From: Lingula anatina
Lineage: Eukaryota > Brachiopoda > Lingulata > Lingulida > Lingulidae
Direction of reading: 5' to 3'
Assembly: GCF_001039355.2 (NCBI RefSeq)
Contig: NW_019774892.1
Location: 406,328-448,827 of the forward strand
Length of the DNA stretch: 42,500 bases
This document shows, in pieces, positions 11,401 through 22,217 of this stretch; the stretch's first letter is position 1; each line of letters begins with the position of its first letter. Made by a program: the position numbers and the translations under genes. A model generated the notes under the pieces. The model ran no database searches. It saw nothing but the letters and a program-made list of their open reading frames with translations, and was not told where the DNA came from.

Positions 11401-14400
11401 CAAAGAATTTATCTTCAAACAAATGGCTGATTTCTCAGTTTATTAGCATAGGTTTTGATCTAATATCAGTGTATTTGAGGTCTGATAAAACAATACTGAT
11501 TAATGTCATCAACAAACATAATACTGACTAATGGTATGTTTGACTTTTTTTGACAAATCAAAGAAAAAGCAATGCATTATTAATCAGACAACATTAATGC
11601 CGGATGACAGCAATAATGCAACTTTTGATGTCATCTTGGAAGAGACTGACATTAAGGAATAGAACTGTAAAATGAAACAAACAGACTTTTGCTTTTGGTC
11701 AATATGTCACTTTGAAGACCTCAGAAAAGTGATTTATCTGGTTGTAGTAAAAGTGATTTATTGTGAATACCTCTTTTCTGGGGTCTTTAAAACCACATAC
11801 TAACCTCAACTTGAGAAGTCTGTAACTGTATAAAAGTATTACCTCAATTTATTGGCACAGAACAAAATTCTCCTTTCCAGTAATACTGAGGCAAATACCT
11901 TCACCACTTCAAGAATGCCAAGGTGTTGGAACAGGCTATTATAATTCACCTAAAATGGGTATTTTGCTTGGATAAAAAATAATTTCCATAAAATGTGTTG
12001 CTTTTGTATTTAAAGTATTGCTCAGATTGTAATGTTACAGATTAACATAAAACAAAATTATTTCTTTTTCTTATTTCTAAATTCATTTTATCCAAACAGC
12101 TTTTTTGTTATTATTTACTTATTGTCATTTAGGAGGGGGTGTTTGACAAACAAAAGGAATAAACTCACATGTTCTAATCTGTTGTCTGATCTTCTCTTCA
12201 GCTCAAGTGTTTCAATTTCTCCATTTTCATCCTAAAATGAAATCAAACACATGTTACTATTTGGTTTTTTGTATATGTTTTTGATGACTCACTCCATTTC
12301 ATGACTGGGCTGCAATGCTGAATATAGTCGTACGCTGTATATTTGTAATTAGTAACTGGATCTACTGATCACAGAGACTTTTCACCTAACCTCATGTGCC
12401 AGCAATTCATAGTCAGTTGTTTCAATAAGTGAGTGAAGGGATGAAGATACATATAGGTTAAAGCATAACTTTCAAAAAAGTATCAGTTCTAACCCATTTT
12501 CAAACAATGGTTCTGTAAGGGTGCTAAAATGTGCACATCTTTGATGACAACTACAGACTGTGACAGGCTATATGCTAATCAAAATGGTTTTATTCAGAAA
12601 TGATAACCCTAAAAATAATCTAAAATGAAGGCATACAGGTCATTCCCCTCACCATGTGTCTAATCCTTATAAGTTTCCCTGGGCTAGGTAAAGGTTTACC
12701 AAAGGCTGCTTGAATAAATTCTGTTACTCCACTACGTGAATCTTGCTGAGTAGAGTGAATTATGTCCATAACTTCCAGAAGCTGAAATAATTTAAGAATT
12801 GATAAAAATGGCATTTTTCTTGAATACTGATGAAGATCATTATAAGATTTACTAATAGTTATGACACAAAAGACTCAAGGGACAGCATAACAAACAAAGC
12901 ATGATTTTTAAGTGCTAATTTCTATATAAATAATCCATTTTCACTGACCTGAGTGTACAGACCAAAGGCTCCAAGAGGACTTATTATACAGTACACTACA
13001 GGCAACCTGGGTTCACTCCCTGGGGGCTTAATAAATGTAATAACTGGGTTATTGAATCATATTATTCAATACTAAGATCACCAAATGAATGTTCAATAAT
13101 GAATGTTAATATTAACTGTACATATAAGAGTCACATTTTACTACAACCATTCTTACAAATATTTTGTCAATTACCAGAAAATGAAATGTTTAAACATGGC
13201 AATGCAACTACCAGGGTACTTGTAATTTGTTGGAAGTCAAACGAAATATATGTATTATCATTTGCACTAACTCTGGTAATAAATAATGCTACCAGCAACT
13301 GAAAATACCTGACACATATTCCTGTTCAAATTTTCACACATTCTACAAATATAGTATTTAGTGGCATACACTCACCAGAACTCTCCTACAAAAACCATAG
13401 TCCCGTGTTCCATCTTCACTAGTTAAGACAAATGAAAAGCTCTCACTGAAAACACCAGAAAAGTTACTTTTAATAAAATTTATCTTATAATGGCTATTTG
13501 AAAAGCAAATAAATGTACACTTACAAATACAGTTGCTTCATTTGTCAAATACATAATAAAAAATGTGTATAACTAGGCACTGGTACCTATTTTAAGATGC
13601 ATAAAAACTCAATTTTTTGCTACAAAAGTGGACTTAATATCACCACATAGTTTCAAATAATGTAATTTAGAGAAATGACAAAAACATTGTTTCATTTGAC
13701 CCCCCCCTCCCAGAAAAAAAAAATAGATATCTGAACGGATTTTTCTGCTACTTGCTTGCTTTGCTGCAAATAATTAGGCAAATAATTAGGTCAGATAAAT
13801 AGGTCCAATTTACGACCAAATTTTTATAGAAGTGTCATTTTAAAGCTCTTTTATGGCTCATTGACTAATTCAGTTAATCCCTTGGCATTTTAACTTTATT
13901 TAAGATGTATAAGAAACTAGTAGAAGAGGTTATATGCATTACTGAGAATCCACGCTCCTTTGATGCTTGGTTCCTATGTATCTTTAAAGCTACCATACAT
14001 TTTTCAGTTACTTAAAACTGTATGATTAAAAGTATATAAATTTTCAGCAAAAACAATACAACATTACTGAAAAAGAAAGGGGTAATTTGTGCAAACATAG
14101 TTCAGACATGCTGATTATTTGGCCACCACATAATTCAAGTAAGTTTGCAGCAGAACAGAAGTTCTATTTTCCAGATATCTTGGTGACATGCAATATAACG
14201 CAATATAAGCAATATTACATAGTTATCTTAAAGCACAAGCAATAATAAAAGTACTGTATAAGGATACAGAATATATTTATTAATATAGCTATTTATATTG
14301 TTAAATAATTTCTATTGAATAAACTTTGAAGTTTACGTATATTACTTTAAGGATGAAGACAGGAGGTGGGGGCAGGAATATGGCTTATTAACCAACTAAG

Positions 14401-17400
14401 ATATATAATACCAACATGTTGCAGAACAATAAAAAGCTTATTTCAACAGCTCTTCATTAATTTCATACCATTATTTCCTTAAGTAATAGTTACATATGGA
14501 GATATACTGCTTAATTTAGTGATAGAAATGTACAAAATATATTTTCATCATTTTGATGCAATGATACATGATGCTTAAGAGCATAATCATAACCAGTTTT
14601 TCTATTATTTACTACTGATACTGTGGACATTCAGAATATGTAACCCGTACACGGCTAAGATCCATGAGAATTCAAAGTCACACCTGAAAAATGCCAATTT
14701 GTAAAAAATGAAAAAATTCACACAAAAAAAGGAAGAAAAGTAATCCCATCAAGCTGTTTTATTAACTCCAGCTTTTTTTAGACCCATGAATCATGCCCAT
14801 ACATTTGAGCATAATAAGCAAGTTTTCCTTTAATTGTGGGTTTACAAATAAAAATTCCAGGAAAGTGCATGGCCACAGCAATTCAAGACACAGGTGATGG
14901 TTATACATCCAGACACACTGCGTCTGTACATAATTTTCATTCCCTTATTTATAAGCTTTATAAAGCATTAATTAAAACATCTGTTCACCTTTCATACTGA
15001 AGCATTGGTTTCATTTGCTGGGCATCTGGGAAACAAAACTGAGGAATAGCTGCTCTCTCTTCCACCTAAGTAAAATATAAATAAGTAAAAAGGAGAGATG
15101 AAATGGAGACACAGACAGAGAGATAACAATATTCCAGTAAATATTCATGTTAATTTTGTTGAGTGAGTTAGGGAGTGGAGGGGTTGAAGGATAACACGTA
15201 GTTAATTATTAGACATATCCCAAGTCTGCTGACAGTTTATAAACCTAAACATGTTCCTGTAAAGTTCAGTACAAAAATGCTGGTCATCACAAATTCATCT
15301 TGAGGGACAAAGATTGTGACATTGCATCAAAATAACCAAAGAAATATTTCAGAAAGACCTTCATAAATTGCGCATATAGTTGGAATTCTTGTATTTCCAC
15401 TACACATTCCAAACTTACTGTGGGAGGAAATCTGTATGTCACACATGGTCTCATCATGCCATCTGCTCCAGGCTGGAGTTCCACAATCATGGCATACTCA
15501 AATAACTGGGGGTAAATTTTCTCCTGAAATTCTTTAGTTCTCTCAAGAGTTGCATACTGGAAACAGAATAGTTAAATTTCAGTAAAGCTGGTCCTAGAAA
15601 GCTGGATGCAAAAAAACATATTCATTATGTGCAAGAAGTCTTTTACATGACTCAAAGAAATCTTTACATTATCATAGTGCAATGCCTGCCATTCATAGTT
15701 TTGTCAAATCATTTTTTATAACTGGTAAGCATTATTTTCTTTTTGTATGATATTTTTTCATTTATAATGAAATAATTGTCTTATTCATCAAAAAATGTTT
15801 GCCTACAGCACCAACATATTTGAAAACATGCACATATAACATACACTTATATCAGCTCTATGCTCATCCCATATTCTTTATGTCATTTGTTCAAAATTAT
15901 TTGTTCCTGACTTGGGGACTTTCATTATTTGCCAAATTTTGTTTGGGTTCAGTGGCACTTCATAGTATTGATCTTATAAAAAACATTTCTTAATAAACAT
16001 TTGTTTTTTATATTAAAACAAAATTAAATCTTTCCAGTCCCTAAACATACCTAAACACATCTAGAATTGACTTGTGACCTTTATCATAACGCTACTAACC
16101 TTCTTTTCCTTGAGACTAAGAACATAAGTGAGCTTCTTCTGGACTTCCTGCTCATCATAAATACTGTCAGTATCATCTGAAAGTAAGCATAACTTTCATA
16201 ACGGATAGGGGTGGCAAATTGTTGTGCACACTGAATTTTTTGTTTGTGAATTCCATCCTTTCTCACCTTATTTATTTATTCAAAACATTTATGTCTGTTA
16301 AAAAAAAAAAAAAAACAATTCTCCACATTCCAAGCCCAAATATTCTTATTGCACATGGTGGTTGTCCCAAAGAATTACTGACAATACATGGCTGTCCCAT
16401 GTTCAGTTATCTATATAGATGGTATGACAATATATATCCATTATATAAGCATATGATATGAGAGTAATTCTGTCAATCATGGATACATACCAGCAGCAGA
16501 GGAGTCATCCATATCAGCATCAGTAGAGTACAAAAATTCACATGCATGACCTACTATTTTTTCAATTTGGATAACAACAATACAACATAGCGTTATGACA
16601 CACATGAAAGAATGTTTTCTATCACAAATATCCACAAATTTGACAAAAACTCCCATACTTGCTCATAGCCCTTTATTACAAAACAGAAATGTCAATGATA
16701 TCAGTAAATAATAACAATAAGAATAATTGTCAATTTTCATATAAATGAATGACATTATTAGTTCTGTTCTTAATACCAAAATGCCTTCTTTATAAGATAT
16801 GAGCAATGAATACAGCTGTGACTACCTGTAATTAGATTATTGTATCAGAATTTGCACTTCTGTACACCACTGACTCACAAATATCACCAATGACAAATGT
16901 GTCTGTAATAAACATCTTATCACAACTCCTATTCCCATCAGTACTCTCAGTGTATCTGTACTTTCTCTGCTCTCTATCTCTCTCTCAAAATATATAAATA
17001 AGAACTTAATGCATTACTAATCATCACTTGAGGCAATTAATATTGCTATGTACTCTTACCAGACAGTGCCTCATCATAGATGTGCTCCTCTTCTTGGTCG
17101 TCATCTATACCAGACTTCACAGCCCTGCGTAGAATGGAAAAGGCTTGGCGTACCTTTTGCTTTACCTACAAATAAGGTTCACATATAAGAGCATAAAAGA
17201 TTTATAAGCAACATTATTCCAAAGTCAAAATTTATTATATATATTTAAACTTATATTCAACAAGGCAGCAAAGCTGTCAAATGTACAGACAACAACAAAG
17301 AAATATAATCCAATGTAGCTGGTTTGCCAATTTGAGCTTTGTGCCAATCATTCTTGTAAGTTACAAAATATTAAGTAACAGTTTTATTTTTAGAGCATTT

Positions 17401-20400
17401 GTAGTGGCAGTACACAAAATATTTTTCATATATTTTGATGCAATGTTAAAAAATGCTTAACAGCTTATAATCACCATCAATTTTATATCATGCACTGTAG
17501 GTAACATAGATATCTAGAAAATGTGACTAGCAAAGGTCTTATAACATAATACATAAAAACCAATTTACTTTCATTTTTAAATAATTAACTAAAAAATTGT
17601 TCAGACAGGAAAAATGTCAATAAAACAATTTTAAATATCCAATTTGAGATTCTGTAAATAGTGAGAGATTGAATCTGACAAACTGCACTGATTTGAGTTT
17701 AGTTCCATTTTTGACACTTTATTACACAATAACAGTTTACCATCATTTGTATAAAGCAATTTACAAAATTGTTAAGATGCAGAAAATGTCAATGAACACT
17801 TTTACAAATATAATAAGTTCAATACTGAGACTGTTAACATGCCTAAGAATTAAATCTGAGGAAAACCCATTTTTAATACACGAAACAGCATAACTTCAAC
17901 AAAAGTAAACAAATCGAGATAAGTTTTGATCATGATCTAAATATCAGACCTTTGAATCAGTCATGCAAGTTTCAAAGCAAAATATCACATGGTTTTCCTT
18001 TTATTGTATAACGGTGGATAATCTATGCTGAAAATAGTGAAAAAAAAAACGGCATAACTTTGACTCCCTCCACAAAACTTCTTAAATCTTATTTTATTTG
18101 AGTATATGACTTTCATCTTGTAGAATGCATAATGGAGGATACATTGGCACTTTTTGTTAGTTTGCAGGTGAAAATTTTCATGGGAAAATAAGAAAATTAA
18201 AAATGTGTATTTTACCACCCAATGACTCTTCTATGAAATAGCCATTTAATATTTGATATTTGGTGATAGTTTCACCAAATATCAAATAAATAGCTTTTTC
18301 ATAGGGAAGTCATCGGTGGTAAAATACACATTTTTAATTTTCTTATTTTCCCATGAAAATTTTCACCTGCAAACTAACAAAAAGTGCCAATGTATCCTCC
18401 ATTATGCATTCTACAAGATGAAAGTCATATACTCAAATAAAGTAAAATTTATTAGGCTTGTGGGGGAGTCAAAAATTTCATGGGGGGAGTCAGATTTTCT
18501 TTATGAAATTTTGACTCCAGGAGTCAGATTTTCATGTTACACAGGCTACAGCAATAGTGCTCTTTACTACTTCTTTAATTGTGTAACAACATCAAATGTC
18601 AAAGTGTCACAGTGTTAACACAAAAAACAGTGACAATGTATGGCTTTATTGTAGGGTCAAAGGCAGAGAGAAGACATCTCTGGTACAATCAATAGAAGAG
18701 TTACTAATTATTAATCTAACCTGAGGTAGTTTTCTTCGCATCACTGGAGCATCTGTCCCATTATAGTTGTGCATATTCTTAAAGAACAATTTTTCATTCT
18801 CCATTGGATCTGGTAATTTTGCCCTTCTCTCCTTCAATCTGCTAGAATTTCTTCTCACCACATTATTCTATGAAATAACACATTGATTTTAAAATCAAAA
18901 CAATGTTTAGCATTGCTCTCTCTCTCTCTTTTTTTTATTTGTAGATATTATTTGTGCAATTGTTTTAGTGTAATTTTATCAACTGAATAAAATAAACATT
19001 TGTAAAAATACTAATCTTTCAAAAATGTATTAGGTTTGTGTGGCATGAAATATCTAATTAATACCAATTTGTTGGTCTGACATGTCACCAAATCAATGAT
19101 TAATGTTTAAGGTATAACAATTACCATAATTTAATTTAAGACTCCATCCTAATAAGTGCACAAAAATATATGATTATCTTAAAAAGAGTTTTGTCCTATA
19201 ATTCATAAACTTATTTTTCTAATTCATGGATGTGATTTGTGGAGGGGGGGGGGGGAATTGACAATGTTGTGCAATTATCCCAAAATTTTTTTTTATTTCA
19301 AAATCACATCCCTGATTATTTTTCAACCTATCATTTTTTTTTTTAATTTGAATAAATTCATTGTTTTAGAGATTGCTTTTACAAATACCACATTTGCCAC
19401 CAAAAAATATAAACATGCCTACTCTGAAAATTTATTGGATGCTGTGTTTAATTCTGGAAAGGGGAATTTCTAGACTACCTCTTTCGTCAATTTATGTTTA
19501 TGGCATATGTTTCCAACACATTTAAAAGATGTACGTGACATCCATGACAACAGCAACTACCACTAACTTCCTTCTTTGAATAGACTTTAAGAGGTATAAA
19601 GCAACCCTTCCTATTTCAAAGTTTATGCCAGTATAAAAGAGTTGTTTTTCTCCCACGGCAGCTTGTGTCAAGACAAGTCACCCACAACAGCTACAATAAC
19701 AGTGACATCATTTTCTAGAAATTCTCCTGTAGCGATCAAATAACAAGATCTTTTGGTCCATGGGTATACCCACATACAGTGCCAGTGGATACCCTGGATG
19801 AATGGCAAATTTTAGAAGTGTTCAGTATGAGTAACACATTCCTCGCCTACAGCTTGGTCCATTAAACCACCTGACACTAGTCATATCAGTAAATTTATGA
19901 CCATTGTTCTGAATTGTACAAGTGAGTGGCCACTTGCTTCAAGCATTATTTCAACAACAAAAAGGGTCATTATACATGTTAGAAATTACTTTCCAATATA
20001 ATTGCACCATTTTTTAAATGAGGTTGCTTCACTACAATTGAGCATTTCTTGCTCTGAATATATATACATTTACCCAAGTATATTGAAAGTGTGATTAGCA
20101 TATATTAGAATCATTTAGTATGCAACATCTTTCATACCTTAAACATTTTTATTGTTATTACCGCACCGTCAAACTCCATCCCCTTCAACATCCAAAATGG
20201 GAAGGTTAATAAGACGATGCCTCTTAATTAAAAATATGTAACACTGAACTTTACTTTGATAAATTTATCAGAAACATTTTTAATCATTAAATGTCAAATC
20301 AGGGAAGCAAAACCTCAACTTTATAGTCCTGTAATTGAACATACCTCCAAACTGCGGGACCCTTTCAGTGCTACATGGGTGTTGCTCTCTGGGATGGCAT

Positions 20401-22171
20401 ATCCAGACTTATCCAGCTTCACCTGTCTGTCTACCAAACCACACTCCCCTTTCATTGCCTCCCCTGACTGTATACTCATATGTTCCATTGGATCTACATA
20501 GAATGGACTCCCTGAGATGTAGGAATCCACTATTGGTTCTAGCTGGGGCTCTGAATATATAAACTCATCACTTGCATAGCGTTTTAAACTGTCATCTCTA
20601 TCAGGCTTGCTGAGGTGAATTGGCTTCCATTCTTCCTTAACATTTCGATGTCTCTCCCTGCCTGGGGACTTGTTAGCAATGCTTTTTTCTTGACTGTTTA
20701 CTATTTCTATGCTAAACCGATCTCTCTTGGTTCCTTGGTGTCTTTGCAGGAGAGGGGGTCTTGGGGGAGGTACTGGAAGAGGTCGGTTATTGTGGTGGAA
20801 TACAGCAGTATTGTCCCCTGTATATTCTTCTATTTCTTCATACTCATGGTCTGATGCACTGGTGTGACTAACAGGGTCTGGTTTTAGGGAAAGATAGCTT
20901 TTCATTTTGTAGTTATCATGTTCAAATGTTCTGGGAGGCTTAGGGGGTGGGGCCATTGGTTTTGCTGTACTGTGAGGTACTTCCAATGTCTTCCCATTGC
21001 ATGAAGATATAATATTCTTGACATTACTCATCTTCCCTAATGAATAAGTTGAATCTTTTATTTCTGGAGTATCGTTCTCAGGTGTCAATTTATGAGTAGA
21101 GACCTTTTCCACTTTCTTGCTTTCAATAATCGAGGGGTCATTTTCTTTCTGATCAAAAGTTGGCAAATGTTTAACAGAAATTGCAGAAATAGGTTGCTGT
21201 GTTTCTTTCAGGGTGTCTTGATGGTTTATCAAAACAGCTTGGGTGTCACTTGCTGCCCTTGGTTTTAAAGGAGTTTTATCCAAGATAATATCTCTGGATT
21301 GTCTATGGGACAATTCTCCAGAGTTTGTTATGATGTCTGACCCCCAGCTATGACGCCAAGAAGCTCTGTCATTTGACATCGGGTATGTCAACTGGTGTTC
21401 TCCAGAGTTTTCAAACAACATTGACTTTGCCTTCACTGATCTACTGTCAACATTAGCTGTTTTCTTCCTTAGTTTAACCTCAGATTTTTCTGTAAGAACC
21501 ACAGGATTATTTGAAGGGCTTGGTTTAGTGGGAGTTGGATTTTTATATTCTTGCCTGCCACCCATCTTTTGTCCTTGTTTTACTGGATCAGCCCCTGGGT
21601 CAAACAGCTGACTTCTTCTAGCTACAATGTTTTTCACTCCTCTTACGGATATGTTACTACCTGAATTTCTTGTGAATATCATTGCACTCCAGGGAACAAA
21701 GTTACCACTGACTGTTGCTGGCACAGCACTGTCATCATCAGTTGCCTGAAGTCCCTGTAATTTGAGCTTCATTGGTTCTGGTCTATTACTGGAATCTTGC
21801 TTGCTGACCTGGACAGTATCTGACATTTTCTGTAATTTTTCCTTTGGTTTATCTATATTCATTAATGCAGGTTTGAGAACTATCTTTGACTTTGCTCTTT
21901 CACTTGGCTTTATGTCCCCACCCTCTAAGTCTTCATTTGTATTTGACTGCTTTCTAAACGGTACATATGGATTGCTGGGTCTGCTGTTACCTTTATTAAC
22001 AGTTGAAGTTATAGCTGGCTTGAATCCTGAAGGAGAAGGTGGAGTCTTCTTTATGGCTGGACTGCCACTGGTTTCTTCATTTTGCTTGAACTTGAGCAGA
22101 AGTTCAGACACAGATGGCATGGTTGTCTGGCCTAACATTTTCTTTTGTTTAATATTGGGCTCTCTATCCAT
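5433..22171 (-). CDS. DENND2: DENN domain-containing protein 2 (DENND2 family), 16 coding exons
   Basis: This is a Rab guanine-nucleotide exchange factor of the DENND2 family; vertebrate paralogues act on Rab9-type GTPases. Exons in transcript order: 20345-22171, 18721-18867, 17060-17165, 16491-16553, 16100-16176, 15419-15556, 14989-15065, 13376-13445, 12949-13026, 12653-12781, 12169-12231, 11843-11949, 11083-11260, 6624-6747, 6265-6377, 6031-6151, 5688-5792, 5433-5479. Exons 8-13 are taken from the copy nearer the 5' end; an equivalent set lies at 7002-9371. All splice phases agree, giving about 1189 residues. Residues 1-609 are a disordered Ser/Pro/Lys-rich region with proline motifs (LPVPPPRPP, PPPKPPRTF). 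The uDENN starts near 740 (YPQLFEYAMIVEL), the cDENN lies at about 840-1020 (YCIISPLGAFGLY, ASVLLERRILF, LLYPFTWQHTY) and the dDENN follows (VLIVDLDSGHL, ESFMRFFVETVGH, LRWFCETQLFEVF). The start is the first Met after an in-frame TGA. The particular paralogue cannot be assigned. Confidence 0.93.
5896..5927. repeat. Poly-T / (GTTT)n microsatellite
   Basis: A T run is followed by about five GTTT units, in a DENND2 intron. Confidence 0.85.
9705..9930 (+). repeat. Dispersed repeat family R3 (copies also ~16-61, 13780-14010, 27533-27700 minus)
   Basis: A block containing TATAAGAAACTAGTAG, then TTATATGCATT, then GAATCCACGCTCC recurs. A fragment sits at 16-61, a full copy here, its duplicate in unit 2, and a diverged inverted copy at about 27533-27700. 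It has no coding capacity. It is a moderately old interspersed element of unknown class. Confidence 0.72.
10490..10660 (+). repeat. Dispersed repeat family R1, short copy (also 14540-14710)
   Basis: It shares the words TTTTGATGCAATG, ATGCTTAA and GAATTCAAAGTCACACCT with 17255-17545 and 33752-34175. The second copy at 14540-14710 is simply its counterpart in duplication unit 2. Confidence 0.6.
10767..10783. other. Duplication junction: unmatched 14-mer plus a single N
   Basis: After the end of unit 1 come 14 bases found in neither repeat flank, then one N at 10781, then two bases and the start of unit 2 inside exon 14. A lone N here looks like a minimal gap placeholder left by scaffolding or gap closing. 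It is the only ambiguous base I noticed in the window. Confidence 0.85.
10784..14816. repeat. Tandem duplication unit 2 (DENND2 exons 8-13, truncated exon 14)
   Basis: This ~4033-base direct copy of 6713-10766 has its right end running smoothly into unique DENND2 intron leading to exon 7 (14989-15065). Exons lie at 13376-13445, 12949-13026, 12653-12781, 12169-12231, 11843-11949 and 11083-11260. Exon 14 begins at 10818 but is cut at the N junction after about 35 bases, so it has no donor here. The six complete exons total 625 bases, which is not a multiple of three, so a message containing both sets in series would shift frame. Confidence 0.92.
17255..17545 (+). repeat. Dispersed repeat family R1
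   Basis: It begins at GGCAGCAAAGCTGTCAAATG and is closely similar to 33752-34175. Both also share a later block with GTAACATAGATAT-type words and an AGGTCTT end. It lies in DENND2 intron 2 and has no coding sequence. Confidence 0.7.
17880..18060 (+). repeat. Dispersed repeat family R2 unit
   Basis: It contains CAGCATAACTT, a TTTGAATCAGTC block and TGGATAATCTATGCTGAAAA, matching the tandem units at about 29830-30210. It lies between R1 and the palindrome in DENND2 intron 2. Confidence 0.6.
18061..18471. repeat. Large palindrome with a 5-base spacer (foldback element)
   Basis: The left arm 18061-18266 and right arm 18272-18471 are reverse complements around the centre near 18269. A stretch of about 127 bases (18093-18219 against 18315-18441) matches without a mismatch. 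Both outer ends carry TGACTCC/GGAGTCA words, and further GGAGTCA copies follow to about 18530. It lies in DENND2 intron 2, so the pre-mRNA would fold into a long hairpin. The two ORFs visible here, one on each strand, encode the same peptide only because the arms are inverted copies; neither is a gene. Confidence 0.9.
18868..20344. other. DENND2 intron 1 (coding), no further feature seen
   Basis: This is AT-rich intron between the large first coding exon and exon 2. Short CT, G and T runs are present at 18916-18937, 19242-19255 and 19336-19345; I saw no exon or repeat otherwise. Confidence 0.6.
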
Positions 22172-22217
22172 TCTTCATCCAGCTGTAGAACCTCTGCTTT
22201 GCCATTTGAATGTTTGA
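22172..22217 (-). other. DENND2 5'UTR end of first coding exon (acceptor at 22218)
   Basis: On the minus strand an acceptor (TATATTTCAG) precedes this segment, followed by 46 non-coding bases with an in-frame TGA two codons before the ATG at 22169-22171. At least one non-coding exon therefore lies further right. Confidence 0.7.

Noticed and set aside
18253-18618. 121-codon plus-strand ORF and a 77-codon minus-strand ORF (17985-18218) encoding the same peptide
   Set aside because: They mirror each other because the DNA is a palindrome; there is no homology or coding pattern.
21762-22217. 151-codon plus-strand ORF with hydrophobic stretches
   Set aside because: It is the antisense shadow of the low-complexity DENND2 first coding exon, which has the supported frame, splice sites and homology.
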